Part shown: one piece after another, positions 42,735 to 54,235 of the stretch | How the letters are laid out: each line of letters starts with the position of its first letter | Numbering within the stretch: the first letter of the stretch is position 1 | Assembly: GCF_002157355.1 (NCBI RefSeq) | Contig: NZ_LYMK01000007.1 | Location: 1 to 64,000, forward strand | DNA: 64,000 nt | Direction of reading: 5' to 3' | DNA from: Variovorax sp. JS1663 | GTDB lineage: Bacteria; Pseudomonadota; Gammaproteobacteria; Burkholderiales; Burkholderiaceae_C | Translations under genes and position numbers: made by a program | Notes under the pieces: generated by a model | What the model was told of the DNA's origin: nothing | Seen by the model: only the letters and a program-made list of their open reading frames with translations | Database searches by the model: none

Positions 42735-42790
42735 AAAAAAAACAGGGGCGATTGTGTTCGATTCCGCGCGAGGTCGACGGACAGCCCCTG
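42735..42790 (-). terminator. Probable Rho-independent terminator after glnD
   Basis: On the minus strand a CAGGGGC arm (42790-42784) pairs with GCCCCTG (42749-42743) across a long 34-base loop and is followed by eight T (42742-42735). The T-run is very unusual for this genome. It lies between the glnD stop and the DoxX start. Confidence 0.5.
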
Positions 42791-42797
42791 CAGAAAA

Positions 42798-42892
42798 TCA
42801 GAAAGGCCGGATGTCGAGTTCGGCGTAGCCTGTCGCCGGGTCGAGGGTGCGCTCGAAACGCCAGGGCGGCAGCCGCGCAACCGGCGTCGGCC
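42798..42892 (-). other. Short coding-like segment downstream of glnD, possible gene remnant
   Basis: In the frame shifted from glnD, the 31 codons ending at a TGA at 42798 read [19 protein letters not shown] then TGYAELDIRPF. By my count 26 of 31 third positions are G or C, the bias expected of real genes here. No proper start is present: the frame merges into the overlapping end of glnD. It may be the surviving 3' tail of a deleted gene or a short gene with a non-ATG start. Confidence 0.3.
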
Positions 42893-45481
42893 TCAGGCGG
42901 CCAGAGCCTCGAGCAGCTCGGTCTCGATGGTCGCCTGCGTGCGCTGCCGCTGAAGCTCGGGACCGCTGATCAGGAAAGTGTCTTCCACCCGCTCGCCCAG
43001 GGTTGTGACCTTGGCCAATTGCAGGTTCAGGTGGTGGCGTGCCAGCACCCGCGCCACCGAATAGAGCAGGCCCGCGCGGTCGCTGGCCGAGATGTTGAGC
43101 AGCCAGCTTTGCGCCTTCTCGTCGGGCAGGAGGCTGACCCGCGGCTTGATCGGAAAGCTGCGCACCCGGCGAGAGACCCTGCCCTTGCTGGGCGAGGGCA
43201 GGGGGCCGGCCTCGTCCAGCGTCTTGGCCAGCCCGCTCTCGACCATGTTGATCAGGTCGCGGTAGTGCTCGGGAATGAAGGTGGCGACCACCTGGAAGGT
43301 GTCGAGGGCGTAGCCGTTGGTGGCGGTATGGACCTTGGCGTCGAGGATGCTGAAAGAGGACTGGTCGAAATAGCCGCAGATACGCGCGAACAGGTCGGGC
43401 TGGTCGGGTGTGTAGACCACCACCTGCAGGCCTTCGCCCACGGGCGAGAGCCGCGCCCGCACGACGGCTGGCGTGTGCGGGTCGATGGGCACGTTGCGCG
43501 GCGGCACGTGGCGTGACAGCTGCTTGGTGTGCCAGGCGATCTCGGATGCGTCGTGGCGCATGAAGTAGCCCACGTCCAGCGTCTCCCACAAGGCCTTGTG
43601 GGCCTCGAAGGGCTGTGCGTGCAGCGCGAGCTGCACCAGGGCCTCGCGCTTGCGCGCCTCGACCTCGGCGCCGGGATCGGGCATGCGTCCGCCCAGGGCG
43701 CGCAGGGTGTAGCGGTACAGGTCTTCGAGCAGCTTGCCCTTCCAGGCATTCCACACGCGCGGCGAGGTGCCCCGGATATCGGCGACGGTCAGCAGGTACA
43801 GCGCCGTCAGGTAGCGCTCGTTGCCCACGCGCCTGGCGAAAGTGGCGATCACCTCGGGGTCGCTCAGGTCCTGCTTCTGCGCGACCTGGCTCATCACCAG
43901 GTGCCCGGCCACCAGGAACTCGATCAGCTTCGTGTCCTCGCGCGGGATCTCGTGCTGGCGGCAGAAGCGCCGCACGTCGCGCGCGCCCAGCTCGGAGTGG
44001 TCGCCGCCACGGCCCTTGGCGATGTCGTGGAACAGGGCCGCGACGTAAAGGATCCACGGCTTGTCCCAGCCGCCGGCGAGCTGGGAGCAGAAGGGGTACT
44101 CGTGCGCATGCTCGACGATGAAGAAGCGCCGAACGTTGCGCAGCACCATCAGGATGTGCTGGTCGACCGTGTAGACGTGGAACAGGTCGTGCTGCATCTG
44201 CCCAACGATGCTGCGGAAGACGCGCAGGTAGCGGCCCAGCACCGAGGTCTGGTTCATTAGCCGGAAGGCATGCGTGATGCCGCGCGGCTCCAGCAGGATG
44301 CGCATGAAGGTCGCATGGTTCACGCGGTCGTTGCGGAACTTGCTGTCCATCACGTGGCGCGCGTTGTAGAGCGCGCGCAGCGTGCGTGCCGACAGGCCGT
44401 TGACGCCGATGGTCTTCTGGAAGAGCAGGAAGGTCTCCAGGATCGCATGCGGATCCCGGATATACAGATCGTCGCTCGCCACCTCAATCAGCCCGCCCTT
44501 CTCGAAGAAGCGGTCGTTGATGCGCGTCGCCTGTTCCTCCTGCGGGTAGAGGCGCTCGGAGATGTTGAGCATCAGGATCTGGTTGAGCTGCGTCACCGCC
44601 TTGGCCGCCCAGTAGTAGCGGCGCATCAGCGCCTCGCTGGCCTTGCGCTGCGATTCGCTCACGTAGCCGAAGGTGGCGGCCACCGCAACCTGCATGTCGA
44701 ACACCAGCCGGTCCTCGCGGCGGTTGGCGATCACGTGCAGGCGTGCGCGGATCAGGCCCAGCAGCGCCTCGTTGCGCTTGATCTGCTGCACCTCGAAGGC
44801 GGTGGCCAGGCCGTTCTTGGCCAGGTCGTCCCAGCGCCGACCGAAGCCCGCGGCCTTGGCCACCCAGAGAATGGTCTGCAGGTCGCGCAGGCCGCCGGGC
44901 GACTCCTTGCAGTTCGGCTCCAGCGCATAGGGCGTGTTCTCGAACTTCTGGTGCCGATGCCGCATCTCCTGCGACTTGGCGGCGAAGAAAGCCTGTGGGT
45001 CGATGGCGGCGCAGAAACTCTTGCGGAAGGCCGTGTAGAGCTTCTTGTCGCCCGCAATCAGGCGGGATTCGAGCAGCGAGGTCTGGACGGTGACGTCCTT
45101 GGCGGCCTCGGCCAGGCATTCGTCCACCGTGCGCACGCTGGAGCCGATCTCCAGGCCCGCATCCCAGCAGTGGCCGATGAAGGCCTCGATGCGCGCCGGA
45201 TCGATCTCTTGTGCATGGTCCGGCGGCAGCAGCAGCAGCACGTCCACGTCGGAATAGGGAAAGAGCTCGCCGCGGCCGAAGCCCCCGACCGCCACCAGCG
45301 CCAGCCGGTTGCCGAAGCCCGCTTCCGCCCACAGCGCATTGAGCGCTTCGTCGGCCAGGGCCGCGAGCCGCCGCAGCACCGAGTGCACGCTGCGGGTGGG
45401 CGCGCGTGCGCTGCGCGCTTCGTCGTACAGCGCCAACTTGTGGGTGCGGTAGGCATCACGCAACGACGGAAGGTCCACCAT
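42893..45481 (-). CDS. glnD: Bifunctional uridylyltransferase/uridylyl-removing enzyme (PII regulator)
   Basis: An 862-residue nitrogen sensor. The N-terminal nucleotidyltransferase domain has [20 protein letters not shown]; the HD domain has [18 protein letters not shown], and two C-terminal ACT domains follow ([38 protein letters not shown]). It uridylylates PII at low glutamine and removes UMP at high glutamine. ATG 45481 starts [11 protein letters not shown]; a long open frame above it overlaps map out of frame and is not coding. The map gene lies 29 bp upstream on the same strand. Confidence 0.97.
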   Translation of the reverse strand: MVDLPSLRDAYRTHKLALYDEARSARAPTRSVHSVLRRLAALADEALNALWAEAGFGNRLALVAVGGFGRGELFPYSDVDVLLLLPPDHAQEIDPARIEAFIGHCWDAGLEIGSSVRTVDECLAEAAKDVTVQTSLLESRLIAGDKKLYTAFRKSFCAAIDPQAFFAAKSQEMRHRHQKFENTPYALEPNCKESPGGLRDLQTILWVAKAAGFGRRWDDLAKNGLATAFEVQQIKRNEALLGLIRARLHVIANRREDRLVFDMQVAVAATFGYVSESQRKASEALMRRYYWAAKAVTQLNQILMLNISERLYPQEEQATRINDRFFEKGGLIEVASDDLYIRDPHAILETFLLFQKTIGVNGLSARTLRALYNARHVMDSKFRNDRVNHATFMRILLEPRGITHAFRLMNQTSVLGRYLRVFRSIVGQMQHDLFHVYTVDQHILMVLRNVRRFFIVEHAHEYPFCSQLAGGWDKPWILYVAALFHDIAKGRGGDHSELGARDVRRFCRQHEIPREDTKLIEFLVAGHLVMSQVAQKQDLSDPEVIATFARRVGNERYLTALYLLTVADIRGTSPRVWNAWKGKLLEDLYRYTLRALGGRMPDPGAEVEARKREALVQLALHAQPFEAHKALWETLDVGYFMRHDASEIAWHTKQLSRHVPPRNVPIDPHTPAVVRARLSPVGEGLQVVVYTPDQPDLFARICGYFDQSSFSILDAKVHTATNGYALDTFQVVATFIPEHYRDLINMVESGLAKTLDEAGPLPSPSKGRVSRRVRSFPIKPRVSLLPDEKAQSWLLNISASDRAGLLYSVARVLARHHLNLQLAKVTTLGERVEDTFLISGPELQRQRTQATIETELLEALAA

Positions 45482-45510
45482 GGCAGCCTCTCGAAGGCCG
45501 GCGAGCGGCC

Positions 45511-46335
45511 TCAAGCCGAAGCGCTGGCGAACGCGGGCGGCGGCGGGCTGCCGGCCGAGAGCGTGAGCACTTCGTAGCCGGTCTCGGTCACCAGCACCGT
45601 GTGCTCCCATTGCGCCGACAGCGAGTGGTCGCGCGTGACGATGGTCCAGCCGTCGTACTGGCCACCCTTGGCGTCTTCCTTGATGTCGCGCTTCCCGGCG
45701 TTGATCATCGGCTCGATCGTGAAGGTCATGCCGGGCTTGAGCTCGTCCAGCGTGCCGGGCTTGCCGTAGTGCAGCACCTGCGGCTCCTCGTGGAAGCCGC
45801 GGCCGATGCCGTGGCCGCAGAACTCGCGCACCACCGAGAAGCCGTTGCTCTCCGCGAAGCGCTGGATGGCGAAGCCGATGTCGCCCAGGTGCGCGCCCGG
45901 CTTCACCTTGACGATGCCGTGCCACATGGCCTCGTAGGTGAGGGCACAGAGGCGCTTGGCGGCGATCGAGGCGTCGCCCACGACGAACATGCGGCTGGTG
46001 TCGCCATGCCAGCCGTCCTTGATGACCGTGACGTCGAGGTTGACGATGTCGCCCTTCTTCAGCGGCTTGTCGTTCGGGATGCCGTGGCACACCACGTGGT
46101 TGACCGAGGTGCAGATGGACTTGGGGTAGGGCACGCTGGAGGCGCCCATGTAGTTGAGGGGGGCGGGGATGCCGCCCTGGACCTGGGTGATGTAGTCGTG
46201 GGCGAGTTTGTCGATCTCGTTGGTGGTCACGCCGGGTTTCACGTGCGGGGTCAGGTAGTCCAGCACTTCCGAGGCCAGGCGGCACGCGGTGCGCATGCCG
46301 GCCACGCCCTCGGCGTCTTTGTAGGTGATGCTCAT
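45511..46335 (-). CDS. map: Type I methionine aminopeptidase
   Basis: A 274-residue metallopeptidase. The pita-bread fold metal ligands are visible: Asp in [10 protein letters not shown] and GDTSRMF, His in [12 protein letters not shown], Glu in TIEPMI and in WEHTVLVT. The substrate His is in [12 protein letters not shown]. It trims initiator Met after deformylation. It is co-directional with glnD, so the pair is probably one operon, and divergent from purL. Confidence 0.97.
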   Translation of the reverse strand: MSITYKDAEGVAGMRTACRLASEVLDYLTPHVKPGVTTNEIDKLAHDYITQVQGGIPAPLNYMGASSVPYPKSICTSVNHVVCHGIPNDKPLKKGDIVNLDVTVIKDGWHGDTSRMFVVGDASIAAKRLCALTYEAMWHGIVKVKPGAHLGDIGFAIQRFAESNGFSVVREFCGHGIGRGFHEEPQVLHYGKPGTLDELKPGMTFTIEPMINAGKRDIKEDAKGGQYDGWTIVTRDHSLSAQWEHTVLVTETGYEVLTLSAGSPPPPAFASASA

Positions 46336-46455
46336 AGGGCCCGAATTATCCCATCGGCCCCGCTAAAATGCCCGGTTCACGCGGTTGGCCCCAGTCAGCG
46401 GCCACCGCCTCATCTGATCTGGATTCCCAACACGGCCCGCAGGCCGATTCCGACC

Positions 46456-49400
46456 GTGACGTTGCCCCTGAATGCGCCTTCCCATCCCGTCGCCCCGGTG
46501 GTGACCTTCTTCGAGGGCGGCAGCGCGCTCAGCGGCTTCCGGGCCCGCCAGCTGCTGCCCCGGCTGCAGGCCATCGAGCCGCGCATCGAGGGCATCGCGG
46601 CCCGCTTCGTCCATCTGGTCGCGACCGACCACGTGCCGGAAGGCGCCGAGCGCGAGCGCTTCGCCGCGCTGCTGGGCTATGGGGAGCCCTTCGAGGCGCC
46701 GGCCAAGGCCGCGCCCGCGCTGGTCGTCACGCCGCGCCTGGGCACCGTCTCGCCCTGGGCTTCCAAGGCCACCGACATCGCGCACAACTGCGGCCTGGCG
46801 CTGCGCCGGGTCGAGCGCATCACCCAGTACCACTTGGTCCTCAAGGCGCCGCTGCTCGGCAAGGCGCCGGTGCTCGACGGCGATCGGCTGGCGGCGGTGG
46901 CCGCGCTGCTGCACGACCGCATGACCGAATCGGTGCTGCCTGGCGTCGAGCAGGCCGCGGCCCTGTTCGCTGAGCTGCCGGCCCAGCCGATGGCCCACGT
47001 GGACGTGCAGGGCGGCGGGCGCGCCGCGCTGGTGGAGGCGAATACGCAATTCGGCCTGGCGCTGGCCGAGGACGAGATCGACTACCTGGTCGATGCCTTC
47101 ACCCGGCTCGGCCGCAATCCCAGCGACGTCGAGCTCATGATGTTCGCCCAGGCCAACAGCGAGCACTGCCGCCACAAGATTTTCAACGCCGACTTCGTGA
47201 TCGACGGCGAGCAGCAGCCGCAGAGCCTGTTCTCGATGATCCGGCACACCGAGCGGCAGAACCCGCAGCACACGGTGGTGGCCTACGCCGACAACGCCTC
47301 GATCATGGAGGGCTCGCGGATCGAGCGCTTCGTGCCCGGCGCCGACGCCAACCGCTACGAGAAGCGCGAGGCGCTCGGCCACGTGCTGATGAAGGTCGAG
47401 ACCCACAATCACCCGACGGCGATCTCGCCCTTCCCGGGCGCTTCCACCGGTGCCGGCGGCGAGATCCGCGACGAGGGTGCCACCGGGCGCGGCTCCCGGC
47501 CCAAAGCCGGCCTGACCGGCTTCACCGTGTCGAAGCTCTGGCCGGAGGCCGGCAGCTACGGCAAGCCCGCGCACATCGCCAGCCCGCTGCAGATCATGAC
47601 CGAGGGCCCGCTGGGCGGCGCCGCCTTCAACAACGAGTTCGGCCGGCCCAACCTGCTGGGCTACTTCCGGGAGTACGAGCAGGCGGTCGAAAGCGACCGC
47701 GACACGCTGCAGCGCGGCTACCACAAGCCGATCATGATCGCGGGCGGCCTGGGCACCATCGATGCCGGGCAGACGAAGAAGATCCAATTCCCCGCGGGGG
47801 CGCTGCTCATCCAGCTGGGCGGCCCCGGCATGCGCATCGGCATGGGCGGCAGCGCGGCCAGCTCGATGGCCACCGGCGCCAATGCGGCCGAGCTGGATTT
47901 CGACTCGGTGCAGCGCGGCAACCCCGAGATCGAACGGCGCGCCCAGGAGGTCATCAACCATTGCTGGCAGCAGGGCGAGGCCAATCCGATCCTGGCCATC
48001 CACGACGTGGGCGCCGGAGGCCTGAGCAACGCCTTCCCGGAGCTCACCAACGATGCCGGCCGCGGCGCCCGCTTCGACCTGCGCGCCGTGCCGCTGGAGG
48101 AGTCGGGCCTGGCGCCCAAGGAAATCTGGTGCAACGAAAGCCAGGAGCGCTACGTGCTGGCGATCGCCCCGGAGTCCCTCGCACAGTTCAAGGCCTTCTG
48201 CGAGCGCGAGCGCTGCCCCTTCGCGGTGGTCGGCGTGGCCACTGATACGCGGCAACTGCTCGTGGCCGACGAAGGCGCCGACGCGCAGCCGGTCGACATG
48301 CCCATGGACGTGCTGCTGGGCAAGCCGCCCAAGATGCTGCGCGACGTGCAGTCGATCCGCCGCAGCTTCAAGCCCCTGGACCTCACCGGCGTGGACCTGC
48401 AGAAGGCTGCCATCGATGTGCTGTCGCACCCGACCGTCGCCTCCAAGCGCTTCCTGGTGACCATCGGCGATCGCACCGTCGGCGGCCTCAGCCACCGCGA
48501 TCAGATGGTTGGCCCCTGGCAGGTGCCGGTAGCCGACTGCGCCGTGACCCTGGCCGACTACCAGGGCTTCGCGGGCGAGGCCATGAGCATGGGCGAGCGC
48601 ACGCCGCTGGCGGCGCTGGATGCCCCGGCCTCGGGCCGCATGGCGGTGGCGGAGGCCATCACCAACCTGCTGGCCGCGCCCATCGAGCTGTCGCGCGTCA
48701 AGCTCTCGGCCAACTGGATGGCCGCCTGCGGCGAGCCCGGCGAGGACGCCGCGCTCTACGAGACGGTCAAGGCCGTGGGCCTGGAGCTCTGCCCGGCGCT
48801 CGGCATCTCCATCCCGGTCGGAAAGGATTCCCTGTCCATGCGCACCCAATGGCGCGAGGGCGAGGCACAGAAGAAGGTCAGTTCGCCGGTCAGCCTGATC
48901 GTCAGCGCCTTCGCCACCCTGGCCGACGTGCGGGGCACGCTCACGCCGCAGCTCGATGCGACGGAGGCGGACACCACGCTGGTCCTGATCGACCTGGGCC
49001 GCGGAAAGCAGCGCATGGCCGGCAGCATCCTGGCCCAGACGCTGGGGCAATCGGGCGACCAGGTGCCCGACCTCGACGACGCGCAGGACCTGGTCAAGCT
49101 GGTGGCCGCCGTCAACGCGCTGCGCGCCGAGGGCAGGATCCTCGCGATGCACGACCGCAGCGACGGCGGCCTGTTCGCCACCGCCTGCGAGATGGCCTTC
49201 GCCGGTCACGTGGGCATCGCCCTCAACGTCGACCTGCTGGTGACGGAGGGCGACGGCATCAGCGACAGCCGGGCCGAGTACGGCGACGCCAAGAACTGGG
49301 CCGGCCAGGTCAGCGCCCGGCGCGAGGAGCTCACCCTCAAGGCGCTCTTCAACGAGGAGCTCGGCCTGCTGCTGCAGGTGCGCACGGCCGAGCGCAACGA

Positions 49401-50484
49401 GGTCATGCAGACCCTGCGCGCGCACGGCCTCAGCACCCACAGCCATTTCGTCGGCAAGACCCGCCCCGACGCGTCCGCCATCGACGCAGGCAAAGGCAAG
49501 GTGGAAGTCTGGCGCGATGCCAAGGCGGTGTTCAGCGCGAGTCTCCAGGACCTGCACCAGGTCTGGGACGCGGTCAGCTGGAAGATCTGCCGCGAGCGCG
49601 ACAACCCCGACTGCGCCGACGCCGAGCACGCTGCCGCCGGCGATCCGCAGGACCCTGGCGCGCAGGTGCTGCCGGCGCCCGGCATCGAGGAGAACGTGGC
49701 CGCGCCCTTCCTGAACCTGGCGCGCCCCCGGGTGGCGATCCTGCGCGAGCAGGGCGTCAACTCGCACGTGGAGATGGCCTATGCCTTCCACGAGGCCGGC
49801 TTCGAATCCTTCGACGTTCACATGACCGACCTGCAGACGGGCAGGGCGAGCCTGGCCGACTTCAAGGGCGTGGTGGCCTGCGGCGGCTTCAGCTACGGCG
49901 ACACCCTGGGCGCCGGCATCGGGTGGGCGCGCAGCATCACCTTCAACCCGCGCCTGGCCGAGCAGTTCAAGGCCTTCTTCGGCCGCGCCGACACCTTCGG
50001 GCTGGGCGTGTGCAACGGCTGCCAGATGTTCGCTGAACTGGCCGACATCATCCCCGGCGCCGAGGCCTGGCCGCGCTTCACGACCAACCAGAGCGAGCGC
50101 TTCGAGGCCCGCCTGTCCATGGTCGAGGTGCTCGATTCGCCCAGCCTCTTCTTCGCCGGCATGGCGGGCAGCCGCCTGCCCATCGCGGTGGCGCACGGCG
50201 AGGGCTATGCCAACTTCAAGCACAGAGGCGATCCCTCCAAGGCCATCGCGGCCATGCGCTTCGTCGACAACCAGGGTCAGCCGACCGAGCGCTATCCCTT
50301 CAATCCGAACGGCAGCGCCGGCGGCCTGACGGCAGTGACCACCGCTGACGGCCGCTTCACCGCGCTGATGCCGCACCCGGAGCGCGTGTTCCGCAACATC
50401 CAGATGAGCTGGACTTCGGGCGACAAGAGCGCCTTCAGCCCCTGGATGCGCATCTGGCGCAATGCGCGCAAGTGGGTGGGCTGA
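46456..50484 (+). CDS. purL: Phosphoribosylformylglycinamidine synthase (large, single-chain)
   Basis: A 1342-residue FGAM synthase of the large proteobacterial type that carries out step 4 of purine synthesis (FGAR, glutamine and ATP to FGAM). The linker and ATP-binding synthetase domains include [31 protein letters not shown] and [12 protein letters not shown]. The C-terminal class I glutaminase has [14 protein letters not shown], catalytic Cys in VCNGCQMF, and PHPERVFR. The start is GTG at 46456; the open frame extends far upstream, across the divergent map gene, and that part is not coding. A palindromic terminator follows 8 bp after the stop. Confidence 0.97.
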   Translation: MTLPLNAPSHPVAPVVTFFEGGSALSGFRARQLLPRLQAIEPRIEGIAARFVHLVATDHVPEGAERERFAALLGYGEPFEAPAKAAPALVVTPRLGTVSPWASKATDIAHNCGLALRRVERITQYHLVLKAPLLGKAPVLDGDRLAAVAALLHDRMTESVLPGVEQAAALFAELPAQPMAHVDVQGGGRAALVEANTQFGLALAEDEIDYLVDAFTRLGRNPSDVELMMFAQANSEHCRHKIFNADFVIDGEQQPQSLFSMIRHTERQNPQHTVVAYADNASIMEGSRIERFVPGADANRYEKREALGHVLMKVETHNHPTAISPFPGASTGAGGEIRDEGATGRGSRPKAGLTGFTVSKLWPEAGSYGKPAHIASPLQIMTEGPLGGAAFNNEFGRPNLLGYFREYEQAVESDRDTLQRGYHKPIMIAGGLGTIDAGQTKKIQFPAGALLIQLGGPGMRIGMGGSAASSMATGANAAELDFDSVQRGNPEIERRAQEVINHCWQQGEANPILAIHDVGAGGLSNAFPELTNDAGRGARFDLRAVPLEESGLAPKEIWCNESQERYVLAIAPESLAQFKAFCERERCPFAVVGVATDTRQLLVADEGADAQPVDMPMDVLLGKPPKMLRDVQSIRRSFKPLDLTGVDLQKAAIDVLSHPTVASKRFLVTIGDRTVGGLSHRDQMVGPWQVPVADCAVTLADYQGFAGEAMSMGERTPLAALDAPASGRMAVAEAITNLLAAPIELSRVKLSANWMAACGEPGEDAALYETVKAVGLELCPALGISIPVGKDSLSMRTQWREGEAQKKVSSPVSLIVSAFATLADVRGTLTPQLDATEADTTLVLIDLGRGKQRMAGSILAQTLGQSGDQVPDLDDAQDLVKLVAAVNALRAEGRILAMHDRSDGGLFATACEMAFAGHVGIALNVDLLVTEGDGISDSRAEYGDAKNWAGQVSARREELTLKALFNEELGLLLQVRTAERNEVMQTLRAHGLSTHSHFVGKTRPDASAIDAGKGKVEVWRDAKAVFSASLQDLHQVWDAVSWKICRERDNPDCADAEHAAAGDPQDPGAQVLPAPGIEENVAAPFLNLARPRVAILREQGVNSHVEMAYAFHEAGFESFDVHMTDLQTGRASLADFKGVVACGGFSYGDTLGAGIGWARSITFNPRLAEQFKAFFGRADTFGLGVCNGCQMFAELADIIPGAEAWPRFTTNQSERFEARLSMVEVLDSPSLFFAGMAGSRLPIAVAHGEGYANFKHRGDPSKAIAAMRFVDNQGQPTERYPFNPNGSAGGLTAVTTADGRFTALMPHPERVFRNIQMSWTSGDKSAFSPWMRIWRNARKWVG

Positions 50485-50491
50485 GCCCATG

Positions 50492-50519
50492 AAAAAAGCG
50501 GCCCGCGGGCCGCTTTTTT
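50492..50519. terminator. Bidirectional Rho-independent terminator between purL and peptidylprolyl isomerase gene
   Basis: A perfect 28-base palindrome: six A, an 8-base GC arm, its complement and six T. It works on both strands for the convergent purL and isomerase transcripts. Confidence 0.93.
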
Positions 50520-50543
50520 CTGGTCTCGGAGGAGAGAGCAGAC

Positions 50544-51323
50544 TTACTCGACCTTCGCCTTCGCCCGCAGCTCTTCCTGGTATTTCTGCAACTTCTGCTG
50601 CTGCAGCTGCTGCACGATCTGCGGCTTGACCTCTTCCAGCTTCGGCAGCTGCGCCTGGCGGATGTCGTCGACGCGGATGATGTGGTAGCCGAACTGCGAC
50701 TTGACCGGCGCGGCCGTGGTCTCGCCCTTCTTGAGCTTGATCATGGCTTCCGAGAATTCGGGCACGAAGCTGGCGGGCGCGGCCCAGTCCAGGTCGCCGC
50801 CGTTGGCGCCGGAGCCTGGGTCCTTGCTCTGCTTCTTGGCGAGGTCCTCGAACTTGGCGCCCTTCTTCAGGTCGGCCAGGATCTTCTGGGCCTGGTCTTC
50901 CTTCTCGACCAGGATGTGGCGGGCCTTGTACTCCTTGCCGCCGTTGGCCGCGACGAACTTGTCGTACTCGGCCTGGGCATCGGCGTCGGAGACCGCGTTG
51001 GTCTTGCGGTAGTTGTCGAAGAGCTGGCGGATCAGGATGGCCTGGCGCGCGAGCTCGAGCTGGTTCTTGTAGTCCTCGGTGGCGTCCAGCCCCTGCTTCT
51101 GAGCTTCCTGCATGAAGATCTCGCGGGCGACCACTTCCTCGCGCAGCTGGCCCTGCATCTCGGGCGTCACCGGACGGCCGGCGGCCGCCAATTGCTGGGC
51201 CAGCACGTCCATGCGCGCCTTCGGCACCGGCTTGCCGTTGACGATGGCCGCGTTCTGCGCGAAGGCGGGGAGGGCAGCAAGAAGGGCGGCGGCTGCTGCG
51301 GCCTGCAGGAGGTGTTTCTTCAT
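50544..51323 (-). CDS. Periplasmic parvulin-type peptidylprolyl isomerase (PpiC/SurA-like)
   Basis: A 259-residue protein with a Sec signal (KKHLLQAAAAAALLAALPAF), a SurA_N-like helical part and one parvulin domain (YKARHILVEKEDQAQKILAD, SKDPGSGANGGDLDW, QFGYHIIRVDD). It assists folding of exported proteins by cis-trans prolyl isomerisation. The ATG at 51323 precedes the signal peptide, but the bases before it are C-rich with no purine ribosome site, so translation may be weak or coupled to bolA, 48 bp upstream. Confidence 0.92.
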   Translation of the reverse strand: MKKHLLQAAAAAALLAALPAFAQNAAIVNGKPVPKARMDVLAQQLAAAGRPVTPEMQGQLREEVVAREIFMQEAQKQGLDATEDYKNQLELARQAILIRQLFDNYRKTNAVSDADAQAEYDKFVAANGGKEYKARHILVEKEDQAQKILADLKKGAKFEDLAKKQSKDPGSGANGGDLDWAAPASFVPEFSEAMIKLKKGETTAAPVKSQFGYHIIRVDDIRQAQLPKLEEVKPQIVQQLQQQKLQKYQEELRAKAKVE

Positions 51324-51371
51324 AGGGGGAGGGTACTTTCTACCGCCGGAAGAGGCGGGAAACAAAGCGCT

Positions 51372-51635
51372 TCAAAGCGTCTCGATGGCGATGGCGTGAA
51401 GGCCCTGTGCGATGAAAAGTTGCAGCGCATCATACACAAGCCGATGGCGCGCCACCCGGGTCTTCCCTTCGAACAGCGGGGAGGCGATGCGCACTCGGAA
51501 ATGGGTGCCGTAGCCCTCGGCGTTGGCGCCTGCATGGCCGGCATGCGCCGCGCTCTCGTCGATCACTTCGAGCGTGGTCGGCGACAGCGTCGCGCGCAGA
51601 CGCGCCTCCAGGTCCGTGGTGGTAGGCAAGGTCAT
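51372..51635 (-). CDS. bolA: BolA-family protein
   Basis: An 87-residue BolA-like protein with the class II KH-type fold motif [26 protein letters not shown], shown here split, and the conserved His in [11 protein letters not shown]. BolA proteins pair with monothiol glutaredoxins to handle iron-sulfur clusters and affect morphology. Its ATG overlaps the yciB stop as ATGA. Confidence 0.93.
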   Translation of the reverse strand: MTLPTTTDLEARLRATLSPTTLEVIDESAAHAGHAGANAEGYGTHFRVRIASPLFEGKTRVARHRLVYDALQLFIAQGLHAIAIETL

Positions 51636-52171
51636 GCGACAGGCTTGTCCGACTTGAGATGCGGCGAGATGTATATGCCCTGCGCCACCAGGAACACGAT
51701 CGGGAACACGTAGCCCCAGAGCTTGAAGTTCACCCAGTCCTCGGTGCTGAAGTACGCCGCCACATAGCCGTTGATGGCGGCCATGAACACGCAGTAGGCG
51801 ATCCACGCGACATTGAGGCGGCCCCAGATCTGTGCCGGCAGCTCCAGCTGCGCGCCCAGCAGCATCTTGAGGAAGTTCTTCTTGAAGCCCCAGAGCGCCA
51901 CCGCCAGCGCCAGCGCCATGGCGCCGTAAAGCACGGTCGGCTTCCACTTGATGAAGCGGTCGTCGTGCAGCAGCAGCGTCAGCGAGCCGAAGAGCAGGAT
52001 CAGCACCAGAGTCGCCTTCTGCATCGGCGCCAGCCGGCGATCGTTGAACCAGACGATGCCCATCTGCAGCACGGTCGCCGCCATCAGCACGCCGGTGGCG
52101 GTGTAGATGTCGTAGAGCTTGAAGGCGCCGAAGAACAGCAGGATCGGAAAGAAGTCGAGCAGCAACTTCAT
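51632..52171 (-). CDS. yciB: Inner membrane septation protein (YciB/IspZ family)
   Basis: A 179-residue integral membrane protein with about five helices and the YciB pattern ([51 protein letters not shown]). YciB is linked to septation and envelope synthesis. It begins 2 bp after the msrB stop and overlaps bolA by four bases. Confidence 0.95.
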   Translation of the reverse strand: MKLLLDFFPILLFFGAFKLYDIYTATGVLMAATVLQMGIVWFNDRRLAPMQKATLVLILLFGSLTLLLHDDRFIKWKPTVLYGAMALALAVALWGFKKNFLKMLLGAQLELPAQIWGRLNVAWIAYCVFMAAINGYVAAYFSTEDWVNFKLWGYVFPIVFLVAQGIYISPHLKSDKPVA

Positions 52172-52173
52172 GT

Positions 52174-52584
52174 TCAGCGTTTCTGGAAGTCCAGGGATGC
52201 GGAGTTCATGCAGTAGCGCAGGCCAGTCTCGGTCGGGCCGTCGGGGAACACGTGCCCCAGGTGTGCGCCGCAGTTGGCGCAGACGTTCTCGGTGCGCACC
52301 ATGCCATGCGAGCGGTCCACCACGTTGCGGATGGCGCCGGGCACGGCCTCTCGCGAGAAGCTGGGCCAGCCGCAGCCGGCATCGAACTTGGTGGCCGACT
52401 CGAACAGCTTGGCGCCACAACTGATGCAGTGGTAGGTGCCGTCCTCCCAATGGGCCTCGTACTTGCCGGTGTAGGGGCGCTCGGTGGCGGCGTGGCGCGT
52501 GATCTCGAAGGCGCCGGGCTCGGCACCCTTCTCGGCCAGGATCGCCTTCCATTCGGCATCGGTTTTCTGGATGGGAGCGGTCAT
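52174..52584 (-). CDS. msrB: Peptide-methionine (R)-S-oxide reductase
   Basis: A 136-residue MsrB with the zinc ligands Cys53, Cys56, Cys102 and Cys105 (CISC and CANC) and catalytic Cys125 in [11 protein letters not shown] resolving role for Cys71 in GCGWPSF is plausible. It repairs the R form of methionine sulfoxide in proteins. It has no signal peptide, so it acts in the cytosol. Its ATG overlaps the selO stop as ATGA. Confidence 0.96.
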   Translation of the reverse strand: MTAPIQKTDAEWKAILAEKGAEPGAFEITRHAATERPYTGKYEAHWEDGTYHCISCGAKLFESATKFDAGCGWPSFSREAVPGAIRNVVDRSHGMVRTENVCANCGAHLGHVFPDGPTETGLRYCMNSASLDFQKR

Positions 52585-54071
52585 GATGAGCAGCTGATTT
52601 CGATGGTGGAAGCCCAGTCGGGCGGGAAGCCGGCATAGGCCTCGTGGCCGGCATGGTCTTCAAATGGGGATTCGAGCAGCTTCAGCAAGGTGGCCACGCC
52701 GGAGAAGTCCTTGCGCTGCGCCGCTTCGATCGCCTGCTGGCCCAGGTGGTTCCGGAGCACGAATTTCGGATTGGCCTGGCGCATGGATTGTGCCGCCTGT
52801 GCCGCCGGCACCCGTGCGTGGCGCTCCGCGAAGGCCGAGAGCCAGGTGTCAATGCCAGTGCGGTCGAGGAACAGGTCGCGCACGGCATGGGGGTCGCCGC
52901 CCGCTTTGTGGTCGGCGAGGCGCCGCCAGAAGATCGTGTAGTCCACCTTCTCCTGCGCCAGCAGCTTGAGCACGCCTTCGACCAGCGCGCGGTCGTCCGG
53001 CGCGGACGCGGGCAGGCCCAGCTTGGCTCGCATGCGGGCTTCGTACGCGTCCGGGAACACCGTCTTGTACGACTGCAGGGCGGCCACCGCCACCTCCTGG
53101 ACGCCGATCAGCGGCAGCAGCGCCTGGGCCAGGCAGAACAGGTTCCAGTAGGCGACGTTGGGCTGCTGGTTGTAGGCGTAGCGTCCGCCGGTGTCGCTGT
53201 GGTTGCAGATGTGGCGCGGATCGAAGCCGTCGAGGAACTGGAAGGGGCCGTAGTCGATGGTGAGCCCGAGGATGCTCATGTTGTCGGTGTTCATCACGCC
53301 GTGGCAGAAGCCGACCGACTGCCACTGCGCCATGAGCGCCGCCGTGCGCTCGCTCACCGCCTCGAGGAAGGCCGCGTACGCATTGCCGCCGAAGTGCTCG
53401 AAGCGCGCGTCATGGCGGCAGGCCGGGTAGAAGCGGTCGATCACGAAGTCGGCCAGGGCGCGCAGTTCGTCCACCCGGTTGGCGGCGGCGAAATGCTCGA
53501 AGTGGCCGAAGCGCACGAAGCTGGGTGCGGCGCGGGTTACCACGGCGGCGGTCTCGATCTCCTCGCGCACCACCGGCGCGTCGGAGCCGGTCACGCACAG
53601 GGCGCGGGTGGTCGGGATGCCGAGCGCATGCACCGCCTCGCTGCAGAGGAACTCGCGGATGCTGGAGCGCAGCACCGCGCGGCCGTCGCCCATGCGCGAG
53701 TAGGGCGTGCGCCCGGCGCCCTTGAGCTGCAGCTCCCAGCCGGTATCGATCTCGCCCAGCAGGATGGCGCGGCCGTCGCCCAGCTGGCCGGCCCAGACGC
53801 CGAACTGGTGGCCGCTGTAGACGGTGGCCAGGGGCGAGGTGCCGGCGATCTGCACGTTGCCGGTCAGCCCGGCGAGCGCCTCGTCGGTGCGCCAGTCCGG
53901 GGGCAGGCCCAGCGCGCGCGCCAGCGGGTCGCTGTGGCCCACCCAGTAGGGGGCGGGCAGCGGGGTGGGGCGCAGGGAGGTGAAGAATGCCGGCCCCAGT
54001 TCGGAGAATCCAGGCACCCAGCGCAGGCCCAGGTGCGCCTGGACCGTGTCTTCTTCTGCAAGCAAACTCAT
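52581..54071 (-). CDS. selO: Protein adenylyltransferase SelO (YdiU family)
   Basis: A 496-residue pseudokinase-fold AMPylator. It has conserved [51 protein letters not shown] and [16 protein letters not shown]. It ends ISCSS, where the Cys three residues from the end stands in the place of the selenocysteine of animal SelO. SelO transfers AMP to Ser, Thr or Tyr of redox proteins and protects against oxidative stress. It leads a tightly packed leftward set selO-msrB-yciB-bolA-ppiC. Confidence 0.96.
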   Translation of the reverse strand: MSLLAEEDTVQAHLGLRWVPGFSELGPAFFTSLRPTPLPAPYWVGHSDPLARALGLPPDWRTDEALAGLTGNVQIAGTSPLATVYSGHQFGVWAGQLGDGRAILLGEIDTGWELQLKGAGRTPYSRMGDGRAVLRSSIREFLCSEAVHALGIPTTRALCVTGSDAPVVREEIETAAVVTRAAPSFVRFGHFEHFAAANRVDELRALADFVIDRFYPACRHDARFEHFGGNAYAAFLEAVSERTAALMAQWQSVGFCHGVMNTDNMSILGLTIDYGPFQFLDGFDPRHICNHSDTGGRYAYNQQPNVAYWNLFCLAQALLPLIGVQEVAVAALQSYKTVFPDAYEARMRAKLGLPASAPDDRALVEGVLKLLAQEKVDYTIFWRRLADHKAGGDPHAVRDLFLDRTGIDTWLSAFAERHARVPAAQAAQSMRQANPKFVLRNHLGQQAIEAAQRKDFSGVATLLKLLESPFEDHAGHEAYAGFPPDWASTIEISCSS

Positions 54072-54120
54072 GGGCGGATTGTCCGGCAGAGCGTGTAACC
54101 CGGGGCGCGCGGGGCCAAAA

Positions 54121-54141
54121 AGAAACGGCGTGCACGTTTCT
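54121..54141. promoter_or_regulatory. Inverted repeat between selO and murA-like gene
   Basis: AGAAACG-GCGTGCA-CGTTTCT has perfect 7-base arms around a 7-base centre. It lies in the 164 bp divergent gap between the selO and murA-like starts, so it may be an operator for either. The GAAAC/GTTTC arms recall sites of TetR-type regulators such as PsrA, but spacing differs. Confidence 0.4.
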
Positions 54142-54235
54142 GTTTCGATTTGTCGAACGCGCCGTTCCCGGCCTGCGAGCCTGTAGAGTGCGACCCTCGC
54201 GCTCCGCTCGTCCCATCCCAGTATTTTCTCCCCCC

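Noticed and set aside
45482..46285. In-frame upstream extension of glnD by 268 codons
   Set aside because: Overlaps map in another frame. GlnD length and N-terminus fit ATG 45481.
45406..46455. In-frame upstream extension of purL by 350 codons
   Set aside because: Runs antisense through the map gene. The conserved PurL N-terminus begins near 46456.
46363..50490. 1375-codon leftward open frame
   Set aside because: Antisense of purL, whose motifs are complete.
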